Positions 18,593 through 28,628 of a stretch of 64,000 bases of DNA are shown piece by piece; positions within the stretch are counted from its first letter, which is position 1, and every line of letters starts with the position of its first letter. The DNA is from Photobacterium angustum (GTDB taxonomy: Bacteria > Pseudomonadota > Gammaproteobacteria > Enterobacterales > Vibrionaceae). The notes under the pieces are model-generated. The model was not told the DNA's origin. It saw only the letters and a list, made by a program, of their open reading frames with translations, and searched no databases. Position numbers and translations under genes: made by a program. The stretch spans positions 62,001 through 126,000 of the forward strand of contig NZ_MSCJ01000002.1 in the NCBI RefSeq assembly GCF_002954615.1, given 5' to 3'.

Positions 18593-19960
18593 ATGGAAAC
18601 CAACAACAAGCCTGATAAATACGGCTTATTATCCGATCCGATCCCAGATGCATTACGCCGTTTAGCTGTACCAATGGTCTTCGGTATGATTGCTATCTTA
18701 ATGTTTAATCTGGTTGATACATTTTTTATCTCACTGCTTGGCACCAAGGCATTAGCCGCAGTCAGTTTTACTTTTCCCGTTACCTTTGGTCTGAACTGTA
18801 TCACCATGGGAATGAGTGTTGGGATCTCCACCAGCATTGGACGTTTGCTCGGAAGTGGTGATACCAAAAGTGCAGCAAGGCTTACCACGCATGGTTTACT
18901 GCTTGCCGTTATTTTAATGGTGTTAGGCTCAACCGTTGGTTGGCTAACAATCGATCCACTCTTTTCCTTAATGGGCGCCAGTGCGGATTTACTGCCAATC
19001 ATCCACGAATATATGACTGTGTGGTACATCGCTATCCCCTTATTGGTGATCCCAATGACGGGTAACAGTGCAATACGCGCAACAGGCGATGCCAAAAGCC
19101 CAGCTAAAATTATGATCATGGCGGGTTTAATTAACGGTATCCTCGACCCTTTATTGATCTTTGGTTACGGGCCGTTTCCAGAATTAGGAGTGAAAGGCGC
19201 TGCAATCTCAAGCGGGATCAGTTGGGCAGTAGCATTAACCGCTTCTCTGTATTTGCTCCATCGCCGTGAAAAGTTACTCACAATGCCGGTACTCCTAAAA
19301 TTAAAATCCGATTGGCAGCAGATATTACATATTGGCGCACCTGCTGGGTTATCAAACGCACTCAATCCATTATCGAGCGCCCTATTAATGTCATTGCTTG
19401 CCGCACAAGGTACCGCATCAGTTGCCGCATTCGGTGCCGCGATGCGTATTGAATCAATTTTGGTGATAGGAATGATGGCATTAGGCTCAGCATTAATGCC
19501 GTTTATGGCGCAAAACCTTGGCGCCAATAAACCTGAACGTGCATTTGAAGCGCTTTTTACTGCCATGCATTTTGCGATTTTATTCCAACTGTTGATTTTT
19601 ATCGCCATGGTGCCACTCAGTGTGCCATTAGCTTCACTGTTTTCTCGTGATGCAACGGTACAACATCAACTTTGGCATTATTTATTAGTTGTACCTGCCA
19701 GTTATGGTTTACAAGCAGTATGTATGCTACTCATTAGCGCGCTCAATGCATTACATAAAACCGTCAACGCACTGATTTGGAATCTGTTACGTTTATTTGG
19801 TTTTCTGCTTCCAAGCGCTTGGGTAGGTAGCTTGTACTATGGTACGGAAGGGTTATTTATCGGTATCTCTATTGCCAATGTTATTGGCGGTATTTGTGCT
19901 TATTTGTATGCGCGGCGATTACGAAAAACGACCTTATCTTCGTTCGTTACACCCTCCTAA
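18593..19960 (+). CDS. MATE family efflux transporter
   Basis: Multidrug and toxin extrusion pump, probably Na+ or H+ driven, in the inner membrane. About 455 aa with twelve hydrophobic segments in two related halves (LGTKALAAVSFTFPV in the first, AQGTASVAAFGAAMRIE in the second). The ATG at 18593 (METNNKPDKYG) is preferred to an in-frame ATG 57 nt upstream because the extension is not typical of the family. Substrate cannot be told from sequence. Confidence 0.9.
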   Translation: METNNKPDKYGLLSDPIPDALRRLAVPMVFGMIAILMFNLVDTFFISLLGTKALAAVSFTFPVTFGLNCITMGMSVGISTSIGRLLGSGDTKSAARLTTHGLLLAVILMVLGSTVGWLTIDPLFSLMGASADLLPIIHEYMTVWYIAIPLLVIPMTGNSAIRATGDAKSPAKIMIMAGLINGILDPLLIFGYGPFPELGVKGAAISSGISWAVALTASLYLLHRREKLLTMPVLLKLKSDWQQILHIGAPAGLSNALNPLSSALLMSLLAAQGTASVAAFGAAMRIESILVIGMMALGSALMPFMAQNLGANKPERAFEALFTAMHFAILFQLLIFIAMVPLSVPLASLFSRDATVQHQLWHYLLVVPASYGLQAVCMLLISALNALHKTVNALIWNLLRLFGFLLPSAWVGSLYYGTEGLFIGISIANVIGGICAYLYARRLRKTTLSSFVTPS

Positions 19961-19980
19961 AATATGAATAGCGTAAATAT

Positions 19981-20008
19981 AAAAAAGGCAGCTAACGCTG
20001 CCTTTTTC
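19981..20008. terminator. Bidirectional terminator between MATE gene and fxsA
   Basis: GGCAGC-TAAC-GCTGCC (19987-20002) flanked by A6 and T5 serves both convergent genes. Confidence 0.92.
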
Positions 20009-20041
20009 ATTAATAATTTTTTATATGCTACGTTTAAATAC

Positions 20042-20557
20042 CTACTTTAAACGTGGGTTTTGATGGTTGTCATTTTGATCATCTTTACGTTCAAATTCAC
20101 CATCGAAAACATCACCATTATCATTTTTATGACCAAACGGTCCTGCTGATTGCCCATCAAACCCCGAGCTAAAACCACCACCAAACTGATTAAAATTACT
20201 CTGTACTTTTACTCTCTGCATTAATTGCTGTGCAATCTTGGCGCGAATAGGTGGCAGTAAAATACACATGCCTAAGGCATCTGTCATAAATCCAGGCGTG
20301 AGCAATAACACCCCAGCAACGGCTAACAGTACACCTTCAACAATTTCTTGTGCTGGCATTTGCCCTTGCTGCATCTTAGTTTGTACAGACATTAATGTCG
20401 CTAAACCTTGGCTACGTACCAAAGAAGCCCCAACGACGGCAGTAATAAACACTAACATCATGGTTGGCCAAAAACCTAAAAAGCCACCAACCTGAATAAA
20501 TAAGCCAATTTCAATCATTGGAACGGCGATAAAAAGCAGCATTAATATTGCGAACAC
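20042..20557 (-). CDS. fxsA: FxsA family membrane protein
   Basis: Small inner-membrane protein; E. coli FxsA lessens exclusion of phage T7 by the F plasmid, but its normal role is unknown. Hydrophobic helices occupy roughly the first 110 residues, with family segments IEIGLFIQVGGFLG, SLVRSQGL and LLTPGFMTDALG; the C-terminal tail is hydrophilic and Gly/Asn/Asp-rich. I chose GTG 20557, which follows AGAGG at good spacing; a TTG at 20593 adds 12 residues without a ribosome site. Adjacent to aspA as in E. coli. Confidence 0.88.
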   Translation of the reverse strand: MFAILMLLFIAVPMIEIGLFIQVGGFLGFWPTMMLVFITAVVGASLVRSQGLATLMSVQTKMQQGQMPAQEIVEGVLLAVAGVLLLTPGFMTDALGMCILLPPIRAKIAQQLMQRVKVQSNFNQFGGGFSSGFDGQSAGPFGHKNDNGDVFDGEFERKDDQNDNHQNPRLK

Positions 20558-21003
20558 ACCTAACCTCTTTTTTATAACGTATTGGTTATTCAAAACACTG
20601 AATGACTCAATATAGTATTACATGTTTAAACGCTAAATACCGTGTCGCCTAAGATAAAAAATCGTTAACAAATAATTCAACAGTGATATTTGAACTGGGT
20701 CTTAAAAACACATTTCCCCTCCAAACAACTTGTTCATATTTTGTTATTTATTTTCATTTTTAGATAAATAAGCCGCCCAGCTGTTAACAACTTTTGTGAG
20801 TATGATCGCGTTTCTGTGCAAATATTTTCAGGCTAACGTAAAAAGTGATCTGGGTTATGTTTTTAGCCAATCAGGGGAGTATCATCAGCATCAATTAAGA
20901 TGTCAGGTACGATCATCTTGCTTCAACTTAGCGAAACGGATTCTTTGCTTGGATAGTTGGCTTAACCATTGATTTTATTAAAAGATTCCCAAAGGGCTAT
21001 ATT
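20558..21003. other. fxsA-aspA intergenic region
   Basis: About 445 bp holding the divergent promoters. An AAGATG/CATCTT inverted repeat lies near 20898-20920. Half-matches to CRP sites (TGTGA at 20795) are present but no full palindrome. No gene was recognised. Confidence 0.35.
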
Positions 21004-22467
21004 ATGTCTCAGATGATTGATCTTGAAAAAAATAACGAAGCAGCACTGAATGTTGCAACTAGAATCGAAGAAGATCTTCTTGGTGAGCGTCACGTTCCAG
21101 CAGACGCGTATTGGGGTATTCACACTCTACGTGCAATCGAAAACTTTAATATCTCTAATACCACCATTTCAGACGTACCTGAGTTTGTTCGCGGCATGGT
21201 TTTCACCAAAAAAGCAGCAGCGATGGCGAACAAAGAACTTGGTGCGATCCCTTCAGAAGTCGGTAACTACATCGAGCAAGCTTGTGATCTTATTTTAGAA
21301 ACAGGCCGTTGTATGGATCAATTCCCTTCTGATGTATACCAAGGTGGCGCAGGCACATCGGTAAATATGAACACCAATGAAGTGATTGCAAACCTTGCTC
21401 TTGAGCTTATGGGCAAAGAGAAAGGCGAATATGACATCATTAACCCAAACGATCACGTAAACAAGTCACAATCGACTAACTGTGCTTACCCTACTGGTTT
21501 CCGCGTTGCGGTATATAACAGCATCATTAACATGCTTGAAGCACTAGAGTACCTAAAGACAGCCTTCGATGTGAAAGCAACAGAGTTTGCTAGCATCTTA
21601 AAAATGGGTCGTACTCAGCTACAAGACGCAGTACCTATGACGGTAGGCCAAGAGTTCCATGCATATAGTGTATTACTAAAAGAAGAAATCAAAAGTCTAC
21701 ATTACACGGCGCAATTACTGCTTGAAGTCAACCTAGGTGCGACGGCTATCGGTACTGGTTTGAATGCAGCTACAGGTTACCAACACCTAGCGGTTCAACG
21801 TCTAGCTGAAATTACAGGTCTACCTGTTACACCTGCAGAAGATTTGATTGAAGCAACATCCGACTGTGGCGCTTATGTTATGGTTCACGGCGCGCTAAAA
21901 CGTACTGCGGTGAAACTATCTAAGATCTGTAACGATCTACGCCTACTCTCTTCTGGCCCTCGTGCTGGTATTAACGAAATTAACCTTCCTGAAATGCAGG
22001 CTGGCTCTTCTATCATGCCAGCAAAAGTAAACCCTGTTATCCCTGAAGTGGTTAACCAAGTTTGCTTTAAAGTAATTGGGAACGATACAACCATTACTTT
22101 TGCTGCAGAAGCAGGTCAGCTTCAACTTAACGTAATGGAGCCAGTAATTGGTCAAGCGTTATTTGAGTCAATCAGCTTGCTTAAAAATGCGTGTGTTAAT
22201 TTGCGTGAGAAATGTATCGAAGGCATCACAGTGAATAAAGATGTTTGTGAGAGCTACGTATTTAACTCTATCGGTATCGTAACTTACTTAAACCCATTCA
22301 TTGGTCACCATGAAGGCGATATCGTAGGTAAAATCTGTGCTGAAACGGGTAAGAGTGTCCGTGAAGTTGTTCTAGAGCGCGGTCTTCTTACTGAAGAGCA
22401 ATTAGATGATATCTTCTCTATCGAAAACTTGATGCACCCTCAATACAAAGCACAGAGATACAGCTAA
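21004..22467 (+). CDS. aspA: Aspartate ammonia-lyase (aspartase)
   Basis: Reversibly splits L-aspartate to fumarate and ammonia, feeding fumarate to fumarate reductase under anaerobic conditions. 487 aa; the superfamily signature [11 protein letters not shown] with the catalytic serine loop is intact. The conserved substrate-binding segment usually written STNDAYPTGF reads [10 protein letters not shown] here (codon TGT at 21481). ATG 21004 follows AAGGG. Paired with dcuA downstream, separated by a terminator and about 350 bp. Confidence 0.97.
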   Translation: MSQMIDLEKNNEAALNVATRIEEDLLGERHVPADAYWGIHTLRAIENFNISNTTISDVPEFVRGMVFTKKAAAMANKELGAIPSEVGNYIEQACDLILETGRCMDQFPSDVYQGGAGTSVNMNTNEVIANLALELMGKEKGEYDIINPNDHVNKSQSTNCAYPTGFRVAVYNSIINMLEALEYLKTAFDVKATEFASILKMGRTQLQDAVPMTVGQEFHAYSVLLKEEIKSLHYTAQLLLEVNLGATAIGTGLNAATGYQHLAVQRLAEITGLPVTPAEDLIEATSDCGAYVMVHGALKRTAVKLSKICNDLRLLSSGPRAGINEINLPEMQAGSSIMPAKVNPVIPEVVNQVCFKVIGNDTTITFAAEAGQLQLNVMEPVIGQALFESISLLKNACVNLREKCIEGITVNKDVCESYVFNSIGIVTYLNPFIGHHEGDIVGKICAETGKSVREVVLERGLLTEEQLDDIFSIENLMHPQYKAQRYS

Positions 22468-22483
22468 GCAATTGAAAAAATGT

Positions 22484-22522
22484 AAAAAAGCGGGTTTTCA
22501 TATGAAAACCCGCTTTTTTTTT
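22484..22522 (+). terminator. Terminator of aspA
   Basis: A perfect 11-bp palindromic stem spans 22490-22513 (GCGGGTTTTCA with TGAAAACCCGC), preceded by A6 and followed by T9. Confidence 0.95.
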
Positions 22523-22815
22523 GAGCTTTTTTGTTTTGACTCAATTCATGCCAAATATGACCCTGTTAAAATATCTGCAACAATAATAGATCTCAGATCT
22601 TTTCGTTTATTTAAAAACATTGTTACTTAACAAGAACGGATTAAACTTGTGTGAAATTGTATAAAAACAGGCGTATGAGCGTTATCACGATAAGAATAAT
22701 TAATTCAAAAAAATGAATTTTATTCATCGTAAAAACTGTGACTTTATTTTTATTTTTACCTCAAACTTTTTATTTTTAACTTCTATTTTTTAAACTTTTA
22801 AACAGGAAAAATTCT
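22523..22815. other. aspA-dcuA intergenic region
   Basis: About 290 bp, AT-rich, with ATGAAT-TTT-ATTCAT (near 22713) and an AGATCT-centred repeat near 22592. A TGTGA half-site occurs near 22650. It presumably carries the dcuA promoter. No gene is recognised. Confidence 0.35.
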
Positions 22816-24123
22816 ATGATTGGAATAGAGCTCTTTGTTGTCCTTGCCTTTATCTTTTTAGGGGCAAGGATTGGTGGGATCGGGATTGGTTTTGCCGGTG
22901 GTGCAGGTGTTATTGTTTTATCGCTAGTGTTAGGTGTGCCTACTAGCCAATCATTTATCCCTGTCGATGTTATCTTGATCATTATGTCAGTGATCACCGC
23001 AATTGCGGCCATGCAAGTTGCGGGTGGTATGGACTGGCTGGTACAACTTGCAGAAGATTTTCTGCGAAAAAACCCAAAGCGCATTACTTTCTATGCGCCG
23101 ATCGTGACCTACTTAATGACGGTAATGGCAGGTACAGGACATACCGCATTTTCAACCTTACCGGTTATTGCTGAAGTGGCTAAAGGCCAAGGTATTCGTC
23201 CCTCTCGCCCTCTTTCTATTGCCGTTATTGCCTCACAAATTGCAATTACTGCATCCCCAATATCTGCGGCCGTTGTTGCTTTTTCCGGTATTCTAGAACC
23301 TATCGGCGTAAGCTACGTAACACTACTGGCAATCTGTATTCCTACAACATTCATTGCTTGTATGGTTGGCGCTTTTGTTGCCAATTTTATGGGATGTGAG
23401 CTAAAAGATGATCCTATTTATCAGGAACGCCTAGCAAAAGGTCTAGTAACGGCAGAGAATACAAGCCGTCGCGAAATTAAACCTGAAGCAAAACGTGCAA
23501 CTTACATCTTTTTAGTCGCGATTATCTTTGTCGTTTGCTACGCCGCTGCTATCTCGCACTCTATTGGTTTAATTGACAACCCAACTCTAGGTCGTAACGA
23601 AGCTATCATGTCGGTAATGTTAACAGCAGCCGCAGCAACAGTTTGGTTATGTAAAATTGATGCATCAAAAATTGCTTCTGCGCCAACGTTCCGCTCAGGT
23701 ATGACAGCCTGTATCTGTGTATTAGGTGTGGCATGGTTAGGTTCAACGTTTGTTAACGCCCACGTTGACGGCATTAAAGAAGTTGCTGGCTCTCTATTAG
23801 GTGACTACCCATGGATGCTCGCACTTATTTTATTCTTTGCATCAATGCTGCTTTACTCTCAAGGTGCAACAACAGTAGCACTGATGCCAGCAGCATTAGC
23901 GATTGGCGTCGCACCGCTAACTATGATTGCTTCATTTGCAGCTGTGAGCGCGCTGTTCGTTCTACCAACTTACCCAACACTATTGGCTGCCGTTGAGATG
24001 GATGACACAGGTTCTACTCGTATTGGTAACCTTGTCTTTAACCACCCATTCTTTGTCCCTGGTGTCGTTACAATAGCGACTTCCGTAGCACTTGGTTTTG
24101 TTGTTGGTGGCTTCTTACTTTAA
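22816..24123 (+). CDS. dcuA: Anaerobic C4-dicarboxylate transporter DcuA
   Basis: Inner-membrane antiporter exchanging fumarate, malate or aspartate for succinate. 435 aa with about ten or more hydrophobic helices; family segments GARIGGIGIGFAGG at the start, ITASPISAAVV in the middle and NHPFFVPG near the end. ATG 22816 has AGGAAA upstream. With aspA and frdABCD it completes a fumarate-respiration set. Confidence 0.96.
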   Translation: MIGIELFVVLAFIFLGARIGGIGIGFAGGAGVIVLSLVLGVPTSQSFIPVDVILIIMSVITAIAAMQVAGGMDWLVQLAEDFLRKNPKRITFYAPIVTYLMTVMAGTGHTAFSTLPVIAEVAKGQGIRPSRPLSIAVIASQIAITASPISAAVVAFSGILEPIGVSYVTLLAICIPTTFIACMVGAFVANFMGCELKDDPIYQERLAKGLVTAENTSRREIKPEAKRATYIFLVAIIFVVCYAAAISHSIGLIDNPTLGRNEAIMSVMLTAAAATVWLCKIDASKIASAPTFRSGMTACICVLGVAWLGSTFVNAHVDGIKEVAGSLLGDYPWMLALILFFASMLLYSQGATTVALMPAALAIGVAPLTMIASFAAVSALFVLPTYPTLLAAVEMDDTGSTRIGNLVFNHPFFVPGVVTIATSVALGFVVGGFLL

Positions 24124-24144
24124 GGAGAAAGCCCCTCACTGATT

Positions 24145-24176
24145 AAAAAAGATTGCTCTTGAGCAATCTTTTTTTT
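24145..24176 (+). terminator. Terminator of dcuA
   Basis: AAAAAAGATTGCTC-TT-GAGCAATCTTTTTT forms a long stem followed by more T. Confidence 0.93.
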
Positions 24177-24258
24177 GTCTTAACTTTGACATCCATTAAC
24201 ACAAATTTAAGAAATTATTGCTAAGATAATAACACCCTAAAATATAAGAGTTATCACT

Positions 24259-24840
24259 ATGATGTTATTAACGAATTACCCGATTATCATGGCGATAGCG
24301 ATTATATGTATCCTACTATCTTGCGGAACACTCTGGTTTATCTGCCGCAACCCTATTCCATATAAAGGGTTATATAGTATTGGGCTTGGAATCATTATTG
24401 GTCTGTGCTCTATTTTCCTCTTTACCACAATTAAACATTTAGAGCGTCAAGCGAACCTGACTTCTAAACCAACATTTATCGCTATCCAATCGATTGATGA
24501 TTTAGATATCGCATTAGCAGAAGCTGCCAGCCAAAATAAGCCCGTGCTGCTAGATGTAACAGCAGATTGGTGTACACCTTGTATTGCCTATAAGAAAGAA
24601 GTTTTTCCCTCTCCATATGTAGCTAAGCAGCTAGCAAAATATACCTTACTCGAAGCGAATGTGACCGCTAATACCCCACAAGATCTAGCGTTGATGCAGC
24701 AGCTAAATGTCATAGGTTTCCCAACATTATTGTTCTGGGATAATAATGGTAACCAAGCAACGAAAGCCCGAGTAACAGGGTTTATGGATGCCAGTAAATT
24801 TAGTGAACACCTGCACCAACAAGCACTGCATCTCCAGTAA
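24259..24840 (+). CDS. DsbD-like protein, C-terminal (gamma) domain only
   Basis: 193 aa: two hydrophobic helices (about 8-30 and 38-57) and then a thioredoxin-fold domain closely resembling the periplasmic gamma domain of DsbD, with the active site DWCTPC, the LLEANVTAN segment and the cis-proline GFPT. Full DsbD has an N-terminal alpha domain and an eight-helix beta domain that carries electrons across the membrane; both are absent, and the 135 bp upstream hold no remnant. In E. coli dsbD lies just downstream of aspA-dcuA-cutA, so this is the positional counterpart. How its disulfide is re-reduced is unclear. Confidence 0.8.
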   Translation: MMLLTNYPIIMAIAIICILLSCGTLWFICRNPIPYKGLYSIGLGIIIGLCSIFLFTTIKHLERQANLTSKPTFIAIQSIDDLDIALAEAASQNKPVLLDVTADWCTPCIAYKKEVFPSPYVAKQLAKYTLLEANVTANTPQDLALMQQLNVIGFPTLLFWDNNGNQATKARVTGFMDASKFSEHLHQQALHLQ

Positions 24841-25000
24841 CGATTTGCAGAAAAACAGTCACATTTAACAAAATAGAAGTGTTGAGTTACAACTAAAATG
24901 AATGATTAAGGATCAACTTCAGATCTTTATGGTATGAAAATTGCGCAGTAATCAGTGAAGTGTTAGCGTTAGTTTATTAATAATAAAAATAAGCACTGCC

Positions 25001-25630
25001 ATGGAAGCTCAGCACACTATTGTTATTGCCGATGATCATCCTCTGTTTCGTAATGCCCTGTTCCAATCAGTCCATATGGCGATTAGCGGTGCAAACCTGC
25101 TCGAGGCAGACTCCCTTGATTCTTTATTTGCGTTGTTAGAAAAAGAGCCTGATGTCGATTTGCTCTTACTCGATCTCAAAATGCCTGGTGCAAATGGCAT
25201 GTCTGGATTAATCCAACTCCGTCAGCAATACCCCGAATTACCGACTGTTGTGATCTCTGCCAGCGAAGAAGAAAAAGTCATTCGTCAGGTTCATAGTCAT
25301 GGCGCGTTTGGATTTATTCCAAAATCAAGTGATATGCGTGCGTTGATCTCAGCACTAAATCAAGTCCTCGATGGCGAACCTTTCTTTCCTGAAGACATCG
25401 CAGATAACAATAACGCTTATCGAGATCTAGCAGATAAAATTGCTACCCTAACGCCACAGCAATATAAAGTATTAGGCATGTTGTCAGATGGCTTACTCAA
25501 CAAACAGATTGCTTACGAGCTAACTGTTTCTGAAGCAACAATCAAAGCACACATGACCGCGATATTTCGCAAGCTTGAAGTCAAAAATAGAACCCAAGCC
25601 GTTATATTGTTGCAGCAGCTGGATCTATAA
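25001..25630 (+). CDS. crbR: Response regulator, NarL/FixJ type, CrbR-like
   Basis: Two-component regulator of 209 aa: receiver domain (residues about 6-122, acidic pair D11-D12, phosphoacceptor D58 in LLLLDLKMPG, Lys in IPKSS) and a LuxR-type helix-turn-helix (about 145-205, LTPQQYKVLGMLSDGLLNKQIA). In Vibrio cholerae and V. fischeri the orthologous regulator CrbR works with kinase CrbS to turn on acs (the acetate switch). The kinase gene and acs lie 3-9 kb downstream here. Assignment rests on neighbourhood and domain type. Confidence 0.85.
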   Translation: MEAQHTIVIADDHPLFRNALFQSVHMAISGANLLEADSLDSLFALLEKEPDVDLLLLDLKMPGANGMSGLIQLRQQYPELPTVVISASEEEKVIRQVHSHGAFGFIPKSSDMRALISALNQVLDGEPFFPEDIADNNNAYRDLADKIATLTPQQYKVLGMLSDGLLNKQIAYELTVSEATIKAHMTAIFRKLEVKNRTQAVILLQQLDL

Positions 25631-25775
25631 CAACCATTTCACTATCGGCCTGATAATATTTTGTTACGTTATCATGCCTTAAATAAAATGTGACTAAACA
25701 TCACAAGTGAATATTTTGATACACTCGTAAGTGGCTACTCACACTATTTCGTTGCCTTAGCTTATGGAGGGTCGT

Positions 25776-26408
25776 TTGCTTACTGCCTTAGTTACTCAAT
25801 TTGTTCTTATTTGGGCTGTTATTGATCCTATCGGTTCAGTCCCCGTTTACCTTTCTCAAACCCAACGATTAACTGCACAGCAACAACGTATTGTTGCTTT
25901 AAAAGCCGTTGCTATTGCAACAGGTGTATTATTGTTTTTTGTTATTGTCGGTCAGGTATTATTAGAAGCGATGCAAATTCCATTGCCCGCTTTTCAAGCT
26001 GCTGGCGGACTCGTTCTACTACTTTTTGCCTTGACCATGATTTTTGGTGAGGGGAAAGTCGATCATGAATGTAAAATTAGCAAAGAAGAGGTCGCTCATT
26101 CAGAGTTGGGCAGCTTAGCTGTCTATCCACTTGCTATTCCCTCCATTGCATCTCCTGGCGCCATGATGGCTATCGTGATGCTGACAGATAACAACCGCTA
26201 CGCCTTAAGTGAACAAATCATTACGACACTTGTGATGATATCAGTGTTAATGATTACCCTATTACTCTTACTTGGTGCCAACAAAATCCAACGATACATT
26301 GGTAATGTAGGCGCTGCGATCATCAGCCGTGTCATGGGATTGATATTGGCCGCTGTTGCCGTTAATAATCTTTTAATGGGAATAAAAGATTTCTACCTAT
26401 TAACTTAG
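25776..26408 (+). CDS. MarC family membrane protein
   Basis: Integral membrane protein of the MarC/YhgN family, about 210 aa with six hydrophobic helices (VIDPIGSVPVYLS near the start, SIASPGAMM in the middle). Some members have been proposed as small amino-acid transporters; function is otherwise unknown. I prefer the TTG at 25776 because GGAGG lies 5 nt upstream; an ATG at 25764 would place that site inside the gene and has no site of its own. It stands between crbR and the symporter genes. Confidence 0.85.
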   Translation: MLTALVTQFVLIWAVIDPIGSVPVYLSQTQRLTAQQQRIVALKAVAIATGVLLFFVIVGQVLLEAMQIPLPAFQAAGGLVLLLFALTMIFGEGKVDHECKISKEEVAHSELGSLAVYPLAIPSIASPGAMMAIVMLTDNNRYALSEQIITTLVMISVLMITLLLLLGANKIQRYIGNVGAAIISRVMGLILAAVAVNNLLMGIKDFYLLT

Positions 26409-26462
26409 ACTTTTGGCTAATCATAATCGTCCCTCCATTATTAAAAGCGATTTACAGCTCAC

Positions 26463-26489
26463 AAAAACGCCCTCATCTGGGCGTTTTTT
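26463..26489 (+). terminator. Terminator of the marC-like gene
   Basis: AAAACGCCC-TCATCT-GGGCGTTTT (26464-26487) with T6. Confidence 0.9.
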
Positions 26490-26605
26490 CTTTTTTCCCC
26501 CTCGACTAAAGTTGCACAGATAGAATCTACTTTCATTGCTATTGTTTCTTTCGTAACAATTTATTAACAACGAATATCGTATTTTTAATTGTGAAGGAGA
26601 TAACA

Positions 26606-26872
26606 ATGGCGTTCGCATCCAAGGAGCAAGCACAAGCCTATTGGAAAGAAAATCTCAGTATCATGGGATCGCTACTCGCAATCTGGTTTGGTGTTTCGTA
26701 TGGCGCAGGGATCTTATTTGTTGATGCTCTCAATACCATTCAAATTGGTGGCTTCAAGTTAGGTTTTTGGTTCTCGCAGCAAGGGGCGATTTATACCTTT
26801 GTCATTCTGATCTTTGTTTATGTTAATCGCATGAATGCACTCGATCGTAAATTCAACGTTCAGGAAGATTAA
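26606..26872 (+). CDS. Solute:sodium symporter small subunit (DUF4212)
   Basis: 88-aa membrane protein with two helices (about 19-42 and 59-79) and the family pattern YWKEN...WFGVSYGAGIL...NRMNALDRKF. DUF4212 proteins are encoded immediately upstream of VC_2705-type sodium/solute symporters and are thought to be their small subunit. ATG 26606 has GAAGGAGA upstream. It is 11 bp from the symporter gene, so the two are an operon. Confidence 0.9.
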   Translation: MAFASKEQAQAYWKENLSIMGSLLAIWFGVSYGAGILFVDALNTIQIGGFKLGFWFSQQGAIYTFVILIFVYVNRMNALDRKFNVQED

Positions 26873-26883
26873 GGAAGCGTCAC

Positions 26884-28587
26884 ATGGATATTCAAACTTG
26901 GACATTTATTCTAGTCGGCATTACATTCGCGATTTATATCGGTATTGCCATTTGGGCTCGTGCGGGATCAACCAGTGAGTTCTATGTTGCTGGCGGTGGT
27001 GTCCATCCTGTCGCTAACGGCATGGCAACAGCAGCAGACTGGATGTCAGCCGCCTCATTTATTTCAATGGCAGGGATCATCTCATTTATTGGTTACGATG
27101 GTGGTGTCTACTTAATGGGGTGGACTGGCGGCTACGTATTATTAGCACTATGTCTGGCACCTTACTTACGTAAATTCGGTAAATTTACGGTACCTGATTT
27201 TATCGGCGATCGTTATTATTCTAAAACTGCACGTATGGTGGCTGTGTTCTGTGCCATTTTTGTTTCATTCACTTATGTAGCAGGCCAAATGCGTGGGGTC
27301 GGGGTGGTATTCGCTCGTTTCTTAGAAGTGGATATCAACATGGGGATCATTATCGGTATGGGGATAGTCTTCTTCTACGCGGTAATGGGTGGTATGAAAG
27401 GGATTACCTATACCCAAGTCGCGCAATATTGTGTGTTAATTTTTGCCTTCATGGTTCCCGCTATTTTTACTTCTTTAATGATGACAGGATCCCCTATTCC
27501 ACAATTTGGTTTAGGCTCAACGGTTAATGGTTCTGAAACGTATCTACTTGAAAAACTCGATGGTTTAACCACCGAGCTTGGCTTCACTGCTTACACCGAT
27601 GGTTCAAAAAGTATGGTCGATGTGTTCTTCATCTGTGCCGCTCTTATGGTAGGAACTGCAGGTCTACCTCACGTAATCATCCGTTTCTTCACTGTGCCCA
27701 AAGTAAAAGATGCACGCGTATCAGCGGGCTGGGCATTAGTCTTTATTGCCATTTTATACACTACCGCACCAGCTGTTGCCGCATTTGCCCGTGTAAACAT
27801 GATTGATACGATCAATGGCCCAGACATGAAAGGGGTTCCTGCCGAGCAAGCACCTGGTTGGGTGAAAAACTGGGAAAAAACGGGCCTTGTAGCGTGGGAA
27901 GATAAAAATAATGACGGCAAGATGTTCTACTCTGGCGATGATCGTAATGAAATGAAGATCAACCGTGACATCATTGTATTAGCGAGCCCTGAACTTGCTA
28001 AGTTACCTAACTGGGTTGTCGCACTGCTTGCCGCCGGTGGTTTAGCTGCCGCACTATCAACCGCAGCGGGATTACTACTGGTGATCTCCACCTCTATTTC
28101 ACATGATTTACTGAAAAAAGGCTTTAAACCGAACATGACCGACAAACAAGAGTTACTCGCCGCCCGTATTGGTGCCGCCGTAGCGATTGTGGGTGCGGGC
28201 TACTTAGGAATTAATCCACCTGGCTTTGTTGCTCAAGTGGTTGCTTTCTCATTCGGCTTAGCCGCCGCGTCTTTCTTCCCTGCCATTATTCTTGGGATCT
28301 TCTATAAGAAGATGAATAAATCAGGGGCGATAGCAGGCATGATTTCGGGTATTACTTTCACTGCAGCCTACATTATTTACTTCAAATTTATTAACCCTGC
28401 AGCAAGTACACCTGACAACTGGTTCTTTGGTATTAGCCCAGAAGGGATCGGTACGCTTGGTATGTGTCTAAACTTTGTTGTCGCGATTGTGGTGAATAAG
28501 TTTACTGCCGAAGTACCTGATGATGTCCAAGAGATGGTGGAATCTATCCGCTTCCCTCAAGGCTCTGGCGCTGCCCAAGATCACTAA
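26884..28587 (+). CDS. Sodium:solute symporter, VC_2705 subfamily (acetate permease-like)
   Basis: 567-aa inner-membrane symporter of the SSS family with about 13 helices; family segments ATAADWMSAASFISMAG and GGLAAALSTAAGLLLV are visible. A hydrophilic insertion (about 315-365) lies between helices. It is related to acetate permease ActP. Position next to crbR, crbS and acs suggests uptake of acetate or another short carboxylate, but the substrate is inferred. Confidence 0.9.
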   Translation: MDIQTWTFILVGITFAIYIGIAIWARAGSTSEFYVAGGGVHPVANGMATAADWMSAASFISMAGIISFIGYDGGVYLMGWTGGYVLLALCLAPYLRKFGKFTVPDFIGDRYYSKTARMVAVFCAIFVSFTYVAGQMRGVGVVFARFLEVDINMGIIIGMGIVFFYAVMGGMKGITYTQVAQYCVLIFAFMVPAIFTSLMMTGSPIPQFGLGSTVNGSETYLLEKLDGLTTELGFTAYTDGSKSMVDVFFICAALMVGTAGLPHVIIRFFTVPKVKDARVSAGWALVFIAILYTTAPAVAAFARVNMIDTINGPDMKGVPAEQAPGWVKNWEKTGLVAWEDKNNDGKMFYSGDDRNEMKINRDIIVLASPELAKLPNWVVALLAAGGLAAALSTAAGLLLVISTSISHDLLKKGFKPNMTDKQELLAARIGAAVAIVGAGYLGINPPGFVAQVVAFSFGLAAASFFPAIILGIFYKKMNKSGAIAGMISGITFTAAYIIYFKFINPAASTPDNWFFGISPEGIGTLGMCLNFVVAIVVNKFTAEVPDDVQEMVESIRFPQGSGAAQDH

Positions 28588-28628
28588 GCAACACCTCACT
28601 TCTCCTTAGCTATACTTCCCTAGCTTTT

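Noticed and set aside
22709..22730. ATGAATTTTATTCAT as an ArgR box before dcuA
   Set aside because: The spacing between half-sites is 3 bp, where ArgR boxes have 4, and dcuA is not an expected target.
25689..25705. TGTGA/TCACA pair as CRP site between crbR and the marC-like gene
   Set aside because: The spacer is 7 bp, not 6, so the half-sites are out of register for CRP.
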